A stretch of 64,000 nt of DNA from Zhengitettix transpicula (lineage: Eukaryota; Arthropoda; Insecta; Orthoptera; Tetrigidae). Where the stretch lies: assembly GCA_037074705.1 (NCBI GenBank), contig CM073590.1, forward strand, positions 214,564,746-214,628,745. Reading direction: 5' to 3'. The position numbers were made by a program, and so were the translations under genes. Position 1 is the first letter of the stretch, and each line of letters opens with the position of its first letter. Below, in pieces: positions 34,061-46,209 of this stretch. Below the pieces are notes generated by a model, which was not told the DNA's origin, made no database searches, and worked only from the letters and a program-made list of their open reading frames with translations.

Positions 34061-35264
34061 AAGAGCTCCGGAGCGACCATTTTTTGAGTTGCTCGCTCCG
34101 GCAACAAAGTACTTGCTCCAGGTCCACTACATGCTCCAGTTTAAATATTCTTTCAGGAATTACATTAATTTTTTCTTTCATATATAAGTACATACATAAA
34201 ACTTGTTCTTTCCGTTTTTCCATGGAGAACAAAATTCCTAACGCGCCATATCCACAAAAACGTTCCGTATATATATATATATAGTCTACACTATTCTTTC
34301 ATAAACATCCACATGGAAAGATCGGTAGCTTTAAGGGCAATTGTCAAAAGTTTTGGTTTTTTAAAAAATATCTCTGATATGTTTTACTTTTTCCATTCTG
34401 ATTTTCAAAAGTTCTAGGTCTTATGTCCAAAAAGCTACTTGGTCTGAGTAGTCTTTAAAAAACTGACTACGATCAAGCATGCTGAACCCCATCTTTTTTA
34501 CTTCGTACTTTTACCACAACCTGTGTAATTTTCCCTAATAGTTTTATTATTCGTTTATGCTTTAATCCATCACAAATTTTCAATCGAAGATCGCATTACA
34601 CATCATTAGTTGAATGTTTTGTATTATCAGTACTCCATGGCAATATTAGGGAAGGATCTTTAATTCACTGTTGCGACATATGCACACTTCTTCGATATCT
34701 TCAGTTTATTTCATCTCCTATAGCCTGGGAAATCTATTTTTATGATGCCATATTTATTTATAGCACATGTAATATTCGCTGCATTATCAAATTTTAAATT
34801 TGTTTAAAGTTTCTTTAATTTGATTTTTCACTATTAAAGAGTTATGCCTTGCCTTAGTATCCAATGCTTTTATTTCAGTTTTATAGTTTTTTCATACAAA
34901 TATTGTATTTCTACGGGTTGCAGATTCTAACTTTAAATAGCTAAAATGTCTTTTTAGAGTTTGTCTTAGATTGATGTGAGCTGTACTTGTTTCTAAAGGA
35001 CGAAAATTGACCTGTTCTGTCGATATACCAACTTTCTGAACCATTTCGCCACAAATCCTTTATTATTTAATGTGAACGTAGCGAGTGGTGTCATACTCAT
35101 GCAAATCATCTCAACAAGTCCCTCGCGGAAAGCATTACTATCCATAGTGATTGTAATTATAAATGTGGAAACTATTAAAAATATATATCGTGGACCAGCT
35201 CCACGTAAAAATTAGTTGCTCCACCTGCTCCATTCTCATGCTCCAGCTCCGCTCCAAAACCCTG
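34061..35264 (-). mobile_element. hAT transposon relic with TIRs and 8-bp target duplication
   Basis: The right end on the minus strand starts CAGGGTTTTGGAGCGGAGCT. The left end starts AAGAGCTCCGGAGCGACCAT. Both ends are followed by several GGAGC/GCTCC subterminal motifs. Flanks AATTATAC (34053-34060) and CTTTATAC (35265-35272) fit an eroded 8-bp hAT duplication. Inside, on the minus strand, AFREGLVEMICMSMTPLATF (about 35155-35070) matches the hAT-type (A-x-V-E-M-V-x-x-x-x-x-P-F) segment, followed by VKNQIKETLNKFKI and ATRRN-like remnants. Many stops. The BED finger and the catalytic dimer region are not recognisable. Confidence 0.78.
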
Positions 35265-35272
35265 CTTTATAC

Positions 35273-35520
35273 TGATTCGTGCGACGTTCACTAAAGATGT
35301 AGAAACGTTGCTTGGATGTCCGTTTGTTCTTCTGAGTCCCTTTAGTATATTGTCAAATTCATTCTGCTTTCACCTTGTGGTAGGATCCGGACTCGTTCGT
35401 CCATGGTTAGATAATTACAATTTATTTACTATTTTAGCCGTATAATTTATCAGCTGGTGCCTGATTGATAATCTATCTTCTTCTATCCCTATTATTCACT
35501 TTTATCTTCTAATCCACCTG
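35273..35520. other. Spacer
   Basis: No feature seen before the CT microsatellite. Confidence 0.4.
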
Positions 35521-35546
35521 TCTCTCTCTCTCTCTCTCTCTCTCTC
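35521..35546. repeat. (TC)n microsatellite
   Basis: An uninterrupted TC dinucleotide run of about 13 units. Confidence 0.95.
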
Positions 35547-35573
35547 CAGCTATCTCTTGTTATAATGAACAAA

Positions 35574-36205
35574 ATTACGTCTGATTGAAAGTAATGAATA
35601 CGAAAGATAGCCAATTCAGACAAAAATGGTAATATAAATTTTTTGTCTGGCTATGTTTCTTATTCATTATTTTCAATCAGACGTAAATTTTTTCATTTTA
35701 ACATTTGACGCCTAGCCTTCAATAGGGTCTTCTATTTTGTTTTATGTTTTGCTTACTGCGGCTTTAATATTTATTCTCACTTTAAAACTTGGTTAAAACT
35801 CTCGAACAATTATTGCCAGGATCCAGTGTGAGTTCTTACTTAATTGTAGAAAATGTGATGTTTTGCCAGCTCATTTACAACATTTACACAATAAATTTAA
35901 CAGTATTTCTTTCCTTAATTCGAAACTTTCTTATAAATACAATAACAAAATTAAATTTTTACAGCTATGTACCCTAAACTTGGAAATCCAAAACATATAT
36001 TCACACATTCAGTTCTTAACTAAACAACTGGTTTTTCATGAGAATTCTATAATTAGAATGATGCCCACCAACATCTACAACGAATTTTTCTTTCGCCAAT
36101 CCTCTCGTTTAATCAGATATCATTTTCGCCTAAGGGCAGCTAAAAAAGTGCGGTATTTATATTACCCTTTTTGTCTGAATTGCCTATCTTTCTTGTTCAT
36201 TATCT
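35574..36205 (+). pseudogene. PLE family 1: inverted terminal repeats, N-terminal ORF piece, second terminal repeat
   Basis: 35574-35626 and 35641-35694 are inverted copies of the terminal repeat (ACGTCTGATTGAAA...TTCAATCAGACGTAA) with a 14-bp loop. An open frame at 35863-36357 begins MPAHLQHLHNKFNSISFLN and runs FLQLCTLNLEIQNIY...HIQFLTKQLVFHE, a helical, lysine- and asparagine-rich stretch compatible with the PLE N-terminal region. It then reads into VRYLYYPFCLNCLSFLF, which is terminal-repeat DNA (GTATTTATATTACCC...TATCTTTC, 36150-36205). The RT and endonuclease are absent. The N-terminal assignment is inferred from position only. Confidence 0.6.
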
Positions 36206-37398
36206 CTTGTTATATCCTATACTTTTTCACAATTCATAATTATTTTCTTAGGTATTCTGTTTCTTGCGACCCCCGTTGTCCTTTCATTTCAGTTACATTG
36301 ATACTGCCTCACAAAAGTATTGACACTTGGGTTCAACCGACTTCCTATTTTTTTTAAAATTATTTTTTAGAGATCAACCAACTCTAGTTTATGAAATTTC
36401 AAGACTCTCTACTCTCCCCTCTCGGCTCCTTAACAAGATAATAGATAGCTTTATTTTCCGAGATTCTTGGCAAATTCCAATCTCAGGTGATGATACCGTC
36501 CACTCGTTGTCCACAAAAACTGTACGTGCACGGAATTCTAATAGAATTTTAACTTGAGACTTAAACCATTAAAATAAATCCGATGATCCGAAATCGAATA
36601 TTTCGGGCTTCAACATGTTTATATTCGGACGAAGTGTTCCTGGTAATTAATCTAAGTAAACTTCTATGAAAAAATATGTATTGTATTCCACAGCAGAAGA
36701 GTAAATAAATTCTTAAAATAAGTATAAAACCATTAAAAATTCCAGCCTCTTAATTTTCATAAAAATTGTTTTCTGACATTTTAATAATGGTCACGTGAAA
36801 CAAAGGGGACTTCATTTTTTAAGCTTTTATTATACCTTTTAATTATATTTATTTTAAAAATATATATTTGGAGTTTAATTACCTCCCAGTTGGTATTGGT
36901 ACATTACGTGACAAATAAAATTCAGTGAGAACGAAATATAAATATGAACAGACGGCAAGATAGACGTATAAATAGACGGATACGCGTACCCAAATGCAAA
37001 CAGGGAGACACATGGGCATACAACAAACACAGTGACAGATAGGTATCGGCGGCGGCAATAAAGGTGGTGGAGAGTGTGAGAGAGCCAGAACAAAGTGAAT
37101 TGCTGACGAATGAAAGTGATAGATGAAGATTGTTTGATTTTTAATTTACTGTTGTTGAAATTTCAGCTATTTTATAACTATAAAATTATTATTTGTTTAC
37201 TTATACGCAGATATTAACAATCGTCCAAAAAAAACTAATTATGGCTATACCCGATTTTTATTATTGCTGTCGTCTTAAACAAGGATTTCAAAATTAGATT
37301 TCTGCTATCTATAAACTCATTTCATTACAGTTATTGAACAATAAGTTATTTTCCGTATTGAATCCTTATCCTCAGGGCAGGCTCTCTTTTATAAATTT
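36206..37398. other. AT-rich spacer
   Basis: No recognised gene. 36940-37090 is purine-rich (AGACGGCAAGATAGACG...GGTGGTGGAGAGTGTGAG), with a 72-codon antisense frame that looks accidental. Confidence 0.35.
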
Positions 37399-37790
37399 CT
37401 AGCATGGTGCCCGGCGTTAGCCGGGTATTTATACAAGGCCGAAAAAGTATTTAATTCCACATTAATCCATTAATCTATTAGTAAAAAAGTTATTTAACCT
37501 ACGTATTCAGAGGGTACGCTAATTTCTCTCGTAAGTGCCTTTACAGAAGCACATAAACATACACACATTGCATTCCCATTCCACCTCCACCCCTAAGGGC
37601 AGAAGAACAACTTTACCGGACAGTAAAATGTCATAATTAAACTCATAACCTCGGATTTGACACCAATCTCGGTTGTTTACTCATTAATTTTAATAACGAC
37701 CCTCCACCTCCACCCCTAAGGGAGGCAATATCCGCCGTTTTGGGATGTTTTAACATTTTTACCCTTGTCTCTGCGGGTGGGTAGTCGCAA
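37399..37790 (-). mobile_element. Helitron 3' part with terminal hairpin
   Basis: On the minus strand it ends with a perfect hairpin CCCGGC-TAAC-GCCGGG, then CACCATGCTAG at 37399, the expected Helitron 3' end (hairpin about 10 bp before CTAG). Inside are AACCGAGATTGGTGTCAAAT and two copies of a CCTTAGGGGTGGAGGTGG motif about 125 bp apart. No Rep/helicase sequence. The 5' end is not defined. Confidence 0.75.
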
Positions 37791-40700
37791 TCGTCTGCCT
37801 GATTACTGTTCAGCTTTCAATTTTTACGAACAGTAAATAACTAAATCGATTCAGATTTTTTAGTCAGTTTCTGTCGTCGTTTTCCCTTTCTCTCTTATAC
37901 TTATTTTTGTTGCCAATGGACTAGCCGTAAATTTATTTATAATTATACCTTCTTAACATATATTCGACAATTTAAATAATGAGTTATTTTGTATTTAATT
38001 AAATTGTTAATCACAAACGGTTTAAATAAATGGGTGAAACAAAATAGTAATTAGACTAATTGTTTTATGTTTATAGAATTTTTATTACGTTTTATTATGT
38101 TTATAATTTTTTTTATTACGTGTCACGTTGTCAATAACTCACACTTAACGTTTATAACCTGAAATCTTAATTAAATACCCTGTAATATAATTTATTTGAA
38201 CTTGATGTAATGCGTTTTATGCCGTAATACTTTTTTCGGTTACTTAGCTTGAGTTATTTCAATTTTTTTGTAATTCTATGGAAAATGGACGCTCTGAATG
38301 AGAGAGACAAATCATTATTTTATACTAAAATGCAAGAGTTGTCAATTTCCAATTTATTTTAAATTTCTTGTTGTTTGTCATCGTAGAATTTGAAAATACT
38401 TGAATAACAAGGAATTTGATTGATAGAAGAGTAAAGTGAAGGGCTGAGCGCAAGTCAATCTTGCTGAGTGAGAAAACAAGAACATTTTCGCAAGCATAGG
38501 AAGGAGGAGAGTCCAGAAGTTTCGTACCTGGTGATATAGAAAAGGTCTTGAATACCAGACAGGAATATTGTGATACGCTTTCCCCGGACCAAGACATAAA
38601 AACACGCTACGGCGCCATATAAAATGCTGCGACTCTAAGCTGGAAATCTCCGAAACTGCCCCCGAGCTGTAATATTCTGGGAAATGTTACTGCAGCCCCT
38701 GTAGGATCATATACATTGCCCGAAATTAAATACGCGTTCTGTTTTATGGAAGGTTGGCCAATATTTCAAGTTATTTTGCTCATTTTACAGTTATATGAGC
38801 GCATCAAGAATCGTGGGATCGTGGAACAGAGAATTCTGTACCGACAATAAAAATACATTTGAGAAATATCGCTGTCTGTGCACAGTATAAGCCCATGGCG
38901 ATGATGAGTTAGGAACGATGATTTCAAACACAGTGCCCATTGCGTTCGAAACAAGGGAAAGTAGTCAAACTACGATGACGAGAACTTTCTCAGAAAATTT
39001 TCATCCTTCAGCCTAATGAATGTTTGCATTTATTTTTGCTCAACAGACATTATTGTCAAGTTAAAAATTGTTTGTGTTTGAAGATACATAGGCAGAAATA
39101 ATTTTTAAAGACTAAATACACAAAGGCAGACAAGTGTATATTTATTCTATATTTATTTGGAAACAAAAAATATTTCAGAAGCCTCAAAAGTGTTATAATA
39201 TCATTTATAATATTTAAATAAATTTATTTCATGGAATTATATATCAATTTTAGTAAAATGCATAATAATCTCCACTGTAAATAATTCTATTAGTATTATT
39301 ATTATCAATATAAATGAAATTGTTATTAATATATTGATAAATGTAACAGGTTGATGAAAACAAGTGTCGAATTAATTAGGAGAATAAAGGAAACTTCAAG
39401 CAACAGTCCCATATTAAGGTTCTTGAAATGCGTATAAATATTGAAACGATATATACTAATTTATATTGAAAACTAGAAGGAGATATCAATCCATTCTATA
39501 GTTTAATAATAAATTGTAATGCGAATACATGATTCAGCTGCTTAACATATAAATTAAACGTATACAACAAGTTTATTGACAGTAAATATCATTATTTCTG
39601 ATAAGCAATCTCGTACGTTCGTTGACATGTCCAAACTCGACTCATTGTTTAGTGTGTTGACCCGGTCTGAAATCAGCAGGAAATGTGGTCATACTATTTG
39701 TTATGTGTCGTTTGAACTGTGAAATAATTACCGTACAATTGTACTGTTAACTAAACCGAATGTTAAACGCCAGAGTTGCGTACACTCGTAGTTTTGTTCA
39801 GCCATGCATTTCTGTATCTGTCCCGAATATTTATTTACACGGCTTTAAATAAATTACGTAGTTATCTCATTTAATTAAATTTAAAATTATTTACACATCG
39901 TCCAGATTCTACGTTTCAATGTACAGTTCTCTTTTGTTGTTTTTGTGACGCCTTCCGATAATAGCCTCGATGGGAATGGAAGCAAAAGAAAATTTGGTAA
40001 CTCCATGAACATTAAAAAGACTGACCTAATACACTCAATATGTGAATTACTTAGTTACCAATACATACAAGCCCCGACCTAAACAATAAATATAATTAAA
40101 AAGTTTTTTCATCGTTTGTTTGAGATGTGGTAAGAAAAATAAATAAAGATAATGAAAACAATCGAGGACTATGCCATGACAAGCAGATTATTGTTCTATT
40201 ATGTTTGCTGTAAAAATTGTAAAGAAAAAAATATTGGTGATAATTCTTAATAAAAGTTCAATTAAAATACTGTTCAAAAATGAAAATAATTTTAGGACAC
40301 AAGATATCCAATCTCTTAAATGAATTAATAAAGAATATGAATGTAGCATTTCTGAAATGTAGGCTGACCGCATAACTCCTTTCTTTCATAAAAGTAGTCT
40401 GATTACTAAAAATAATTTTTATAAGAATAGAATAATGTATTACATTATCATACAGCAATTGTTCCGTTTGATAAATATTATAAGATATGTTGAAGACCAA
40501 TAATGCACAGTAACTCGACATATGAATGATAATGGATAAGGTTTAAGATGTATTGACCAATTTTAGATTATACTATAAATGGAATAACCGAATAATAATT
40601 TTCGAAATATTTCGATAACATTGCAAAAATTCAAATCTAAACGTGAAAGGAGTCTCAAATTTGCTTCAGCAATATCGTGGAAAGTATTTGATGAAATGTT

Positions 40701-40879
40701 TTTACAACAAAAGTGGTCAAATTAATTATTAGAACGATGATGTTAGGATTTTTACATACAAAATCAGTTAATTATATATTGAAGGTAAATTCAGAATTAA
40801 AAATTTCAAATACACAATAAAATTGTAAAGGTGGCATGTCACCCATAAAAGCCAGATTTAATCAAGTAATAATTTTCCA
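37791..40879. other. AT-rich spacer
   Basis: Overlapping minus-strand frames at 38325-38605 and 40188-40521 show no domain or second copy. 38600-38720 is GC-richer. No repeat matches the rest of the window. Confidence 0.35.
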
Positions 40880-41975
40880 ATAGCGGTGGGAAAAAGAACC
40901 GAGATTCGATTCAAAGAGTCAGTGATTATAAAAGATTTTTTCTCTAAAACGACTTAGTAGGTAGAGTTTCGGCGTACAGTTCGAGTCGTGGATTCGTGAG
41001 AGAGTTACTTGAGTCGTGAGCGAGTTTCTTGAGTCGACTCTTGAGCCGTTGGCTCGTGGGCGAGTCTCTAGACTTGAGCCGTCGAAGAACTCTTGGAGAG
41101 TTTAGTCGTTGAGTTAAAGAAAGATTCGACTCTGGCTATGAATCGAAAAATTTATAAGTCGCACTCTCGTAGAACTAATATACAAAAACACTCGTAATAA
41201 ATTTTAAAGTGATATGCTTAGATCCTTTAACAGGCTGTATGGTAAATACTTAATTATCGCTAAAAATAATCAACATAGAAACTTAATTTTGATTTGTTAT
41301 TCTTACGACTTCTCTACATCCATAGCTAACATTATTCTCAGTGTTTTTTGTCCTTTCGATGCAAATAGTTTTGTTTAAACGTCTTGAATGATTTTTTTAT
41401 GTTCTCAAATCACTAAATCACTCATATATAAAAATTAACAGCTTTAATTTAAAAGATTATGTACAATGAATATGCAGAATAAATTTTATCCAGATATATA
41501 GGTTCCATTGTAGATAACATTGCAAATTATTCCACGCATTACTTGCGTTGAAGGTTTTGTTTCCAATAAATCCGTGAAGGTCGGCTAAGACCAAGTGATT
41601 AATCCATGTTCTCATGGACTGTAAGTCGTCAATCTATATTTAGAAGGAACTGCTGGTTTTTGTACTTAGAGAGGCAGATTATAACGGAGAAAAGGAGTCG
41701 GTTAATTTCCCATACTTTCCCAAATGCTGTGTCTAAACAGCAATATTAACTCTGTAAAATAGTTGTTGAAATATATTTTTATTTTCCATAAATAAATTAC
41801 TAAATAATTGCATATTTTGTTTCTCAATTTTTTTACTTACGTTATTTTTGTTCAACCTTGAGAACAGAATCTGATTGGATTCGGAGAGCCGAAGAGTCGT
41901 TTAAAAGACTCGACGTAGCAATGAGTGAATCGACTCTGAACGACTCAACAAAAAGAATCGATCTGACTATCATTA
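40880..41975. mobile_element. Possible hAT-like element with GAGTCG subterminal repeats
   Basis: The left end has TAGCGGTGGGAAAAAGAACC followed by at least six GAGTC/GAGTCG motifs in 40910-41140. The right end (41870-41965) has GAGTCG, GACTCGACG, CGACTCTGAACGACTC and AAAAAGAATCGATCTGA. The two ends are rich in the same motif in opposite orientation, and both hold an AAAAAGAA(C/T)CGA block. This layout suggests a DNA transposon with subterminal binding sites. No transposase is convincing and no target duplication is found. Confidence 0.45.
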
Positions 41976-43267
41976 TTTGCCAATAAATTAATCAGTGAGT
42001 TTCATCTCATACCAGGATAAATTTTGATACGTTTCTACTTTTCTAAATTACCAGAATTAAGTCGGCGGCGTTCAGGTGTCTCCATTCCGTAACCCGAGTC
42101 AGTTGTCAAGTCTCGTTTGCATTAGGGTGGTTATAAGAACACGAAGTCGATCATCACCTCAACTAGAACTGCGGGAGGAGTCTGCTGTTCCCTGAGAACT
42201 ACTTGCATCGAATGATTCTACACAAATTATCAAAATTTTCCAAATCGTTCCTGGATTTCCTCCTCTCGTTGTCTCAATGTGAAGGAATAGTGTCAATATT
42301 TCAGAATTTCTTTCAGTCGCCGAAATGTCGTAGGTACGACGTGAGAGCTGCCTTCTACGACCTTAATCAATTCTGGCCACATCTGACTTTAAGACCGCTT
42401 GGACTCACACTCATTTGTGAGCCACGTTTTTGAAACCCCTAGCGGCTGGTGTTAGAATTGCAATTGTAATTCCCTCCCGCTCAGAACGCAAAGTCTAAAC
42501 TTCTATTTTTTTTTAGTTAATTTGTAAGTTCATTCCTATATACAATAACACAAATAAGAGCAGCCGTAGCATCAGAACGGTGAATTGTTCGTGTGCTGGA
42601 AATCTTTTCCGTGTACCAAATTTCATTCCGTTGTTCTTTCTCATCTTAACTCGGAGATACAATTTCTTAATTGCAATTTTAGGTATGCTTTCATCTTGTA
42701 ACAATTCCGCATGTTCCAACCAGCTTCCAGACCATATGCTAATGGGAGCTTTAACGTGAGTCCTGCATAGAAGTTTGTGTCGGCCGAGGCGGCACGGAAT
42801 TGACTTGTTTTCGCGGACGGGAGTTGTGGTCAGAGAACATCCCGATTCCACGCAACGTTATTTACCACAGAGCCCCGGCGGATTTGAGGTGGCACTAGCC
42901 ACCGTTATTTACTGCACCTGCTCTCGAGGCACAATTAAACTGATTGTGTGTCTGTGTTTCTGCTGCTGGACGGAACTAATTAAGAGTCAGGCTCTGATTG
43001 GGTCCGGTTTCGTCAGCCTCCAGACGTCGCAGCTGACAACTCCAGGCCGTGAATAACACTCGCATCTATGATATTTAGGACTCTCATCTCAACTTGAGAA
43101 CTAATTAACAGAAAATGGAAACTAAAACAATATTCGCATTAAAAGTGTAAATAAATTAAACTTTTTTAATTTACTATAACATCTACGGGTATTACATGAA
43201 GCCTCTGTGGTTGAAAGACAAATATTCAACTGTTTCGAAGTTAATAATTAATTTTTTACATAGATAA
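41976..43267. other. Spacer with a GC-rich island 42750-43050
   Basis: A 93-codon plus-strand frame at 42775-43056 (MCRPRRHGIDLFSRTGVVVR...) fills the island, and a 112-codon antisense frame at 42513-42851 overlaps its left edge. I recognise neither. The block stands out in composition and may be an exon, a conserved non-coding element or an unknown insert. The frame at 42203-42433 is also unassigned. Confidence 0.35.
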
Positions 43268-43600
43268 TCTTCTAATAAATAAAATAGACTGTGTATATGT
43301 TCAGCATACACGTGGAGCTAATTCGTCTAGTACTCATGTTCCATACGAACCGAAAACAAACACTGCGAGGGTAAGACACGGCTACCACCGCTAGATGCGA
43401 GGATGGACGGGGTGGAACTTTCGAAACATGCTAAAACGGACGATATTTGCATCGAAACAATAATTTTTCGGGGATAATGAGATTGATAGCGTTTCTTCCG
43501 ATGTATTGTGAGTATAATTTCAACCCCATTCATAGAATTGGATCACCTTTAAGGATGGGGTAGAGGGGCGCGAAAACAACCGTGATTAACAGTATCGAGA
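43268..43600 (+). mobile_element. Helitron 5' part, truncated
   Basis: Starts TCTTCTAATAAATAAAATAG after an A, a typical Helitron 5' end. It carries GCGAGGGTAAGACACGGC (compare the copy at 19373), and TAATTTCAACCCCATTCATA with GGATCACCTTTAAGGATGGGG (compare 48890-48945). The 3' hairpin/CTAG end is not found. Confidence 0.65.
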
Positions 43601-46209
43601 TTAATAAAAAAATTTCCTAGATAATTATTTAATAACAGGAAGTATTCAAGTTGAGTACAGGAGGAGGTGCTCATAATGAAACACGCTGCTGATTCCAATC
43701 TATCTTAATCTTTAAATACATTTAATTAGGAGCATCTGAGGCACAGATAACACAGCGAAATAAAGAGTGTAACATCGTTTGATGCTATAAACATTCATAT
43801 AGAAGACAAAAAGCAGTAACGGAGTATCGTTCACATTTTTAAAAAAGTGAGTTTGATTCCATTCATCAGGATTTCTTACAGCCAAACGACTTAGATTCTA
43901 AAAGTTATCGAAGAACTGAAGGAAACTCTGACAAACAATTATGTTGAGATTAAGTTGAAGAAGTTTCTTGTTAAACGTAGCCAAGCATTTATGCGGTGGA
44001 GAGAAACGTAATAAACTCTTTAAAAAACATCGAGAGTGAAACAATTTGAATAGGAGGATAAATTTAATTATGAATGAAAAACAAGACACGAATAAATAAA
44101 CCACTATAAATGTGAAGACGAAATGTAAAAGTATAAAGTGTAAAATGTTGTAAAAAATAGATTGATTATTATTTCAAACTGAAAACTACAGATTGTCTAT
44201 ACAAGAAAATCTAAATACGGTACCTTAGGACAACTAAAATGAAATCTTTTTAGATAAATTATAAAACTTAATAAACTGCAGAAAATATACATTATTTTTA
44301 AAAGAAAGATATCTGATTTAATTTCATGTACTAAAATTCTGTTTAATGTGTTCAATATTGTACGCCGGCTATGGAGGATGAGTTTTCATCGGAATAAAAT
44401 ACATAATTTTAGATTACATAATTCTGGTTGGGAAGAGATTAGGTTTACAACTTGACTGCGTATTTACTCATCGTTTAAGCAAATTGTTCTTCATTTAAGT
44501 AATTGTTTTGCCGACTTGGTTGAATAATTTACAAGTACTTAATGACGCAGACAGGTACGAGCAAGTAAGTTCGCGTGGATCTAATTACTAAAGACGTGCT
44601 CAGTCTGACAATAAACCCTGACTAATGAATATCGTGCGACGTAGGGGGCCTGGACTAATTTACCTCCTTGTTTTGTAGATGTCCGCGAGTAAACAAGGTG
44701 CTCGCTTCGGAATAAACGCCGTCGCGCGATCGATTTCAACAGTCACTGGTCTTTATTCTTAAGAAACACCAACAGCCAAGGACAAATACTAATTTGGCTC
44801 AATTACAAGCAGCATACCAAAATTAATATCATATCGTACTTATATATAACTATATTTATTATTCACCTTCACAATTTCCTGGTCCTTTATAATATTCCTT
44901 AAATATATTCATAGAATATATAAAATTTGTATGTTGATTTATTATTTACTGCCTTGTTACTCGTCCTATAAACAAATATAATACTGTGTTATTTTTTCGG
45001 TTGCGTTAGCATTTGACACAAATAATTGCCTGTGGTGTCTACTATTCGTATAATAGTGCTTGTACTTTTTTCTGGTTCAATGTGTTACTTATAACAAATT
45101 GTTTACTTTTTATTTAGTTTTTGTCTTTATCCATAATATTATTTTACGGCTATATTCTGGCCTATTCTCGACAGCAACAAAATTGATAACCTTCTAATAA
45201 CAAGACCCGTCAAACAAAAAGGAAAATGGATACTTTCGATGGATGTTAAGAAGAGAATCAGGGGAACCAGGATCTGATGAGGTTGTTGAAAATGTAATGT
45301 TTTATTTGGATCGGTAATTTTTAATTAGTTATGTTTTAAAAATATTTAAATTTATTTAACTCTGAAATTATTTAATTATATTTCAGGGGACAAATGAATC
45401 ACAATAATTAATATTTTATAAACAAAATAAAATTAACTTACTGCTCTCATTATCAATTCAAATACCTACGGTTATATACAAAATAATCAAAACCGGACAA
45501 ACGAAAAACAGAGACAATTTCTGTCAGGGGTTGATGGGACAAAACACGGTTGTCATATGGCTTTAATGAACCGACTAGGATAGCTATTATTTCCGGTACA
45601 TTAACACTTGCAGATCTGGCCAGATCAAGACTTCGCAGATGGCTCGTCGGAAGCTGAAAATCCCACGTAATTCCTGAAAAAACTGGTAACCCTGCTGGCC
45701 TACAGCAGTACGGCTCCATAATCTCCTCAAAAACTCACTCTCCGATCCGCAATCACCATCCGAAACTTGAAAAATAACTTCCTCTCACAAACAGTCTAAC
45801 TTTTAGCATCTCCGAACTCTTCGAAACTCAAACCTATCTAACTCTATATAAACTAAAAAAAAAACAGATTTTCCGAACTAAAATCTAACTTCTGAAAACG
45901 AAAATCAACTTTTCCAAAACTTAAATCCAACTAACTCTCTTTACAACTTGGGTCTTTCGAAATTTTTCCCCACAGGGTTTTGGATTCTACAGTTTTTACC
46001 TAATATGAATTAGATTTGTGCCCCTACAAATCTCAATTATTTAATTATCCACTCCCAGGTACTCAGATAAACGCAAACAACTCGGCGCGGCAATCCGTCG
46101 TACATATTATGATATTGAGTGTTTCTGGTAGTGTAATCTGTGGTTTTTATCACAAAAAATAAAATAACCCTCAATTAATTTAAATCGCTTGCATACACTA
46201 CAAAAGTTC
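43601..46209. other. Spacer with an unassigned 88-codon frame
   Basis: A minus-strand frame at 45453-45719 (MEPYCCRPAGLPVFSGITWDFQLP...) lies in a less AT-rich patch immediately upstream of LINE debris. No domain is recognised. 45720-45990 is an A+C-rich stretch full of CTAACTT/CCAACT motifs that could be the LINE 5' side. The remainder is AT-rich. Confidence 0.35.

Noticed and set aside
45453..45719. 88-codon antisense frame as a gene
   Set aside because: I could not link it to any family. It lies next to LINE debris and may be part of it.
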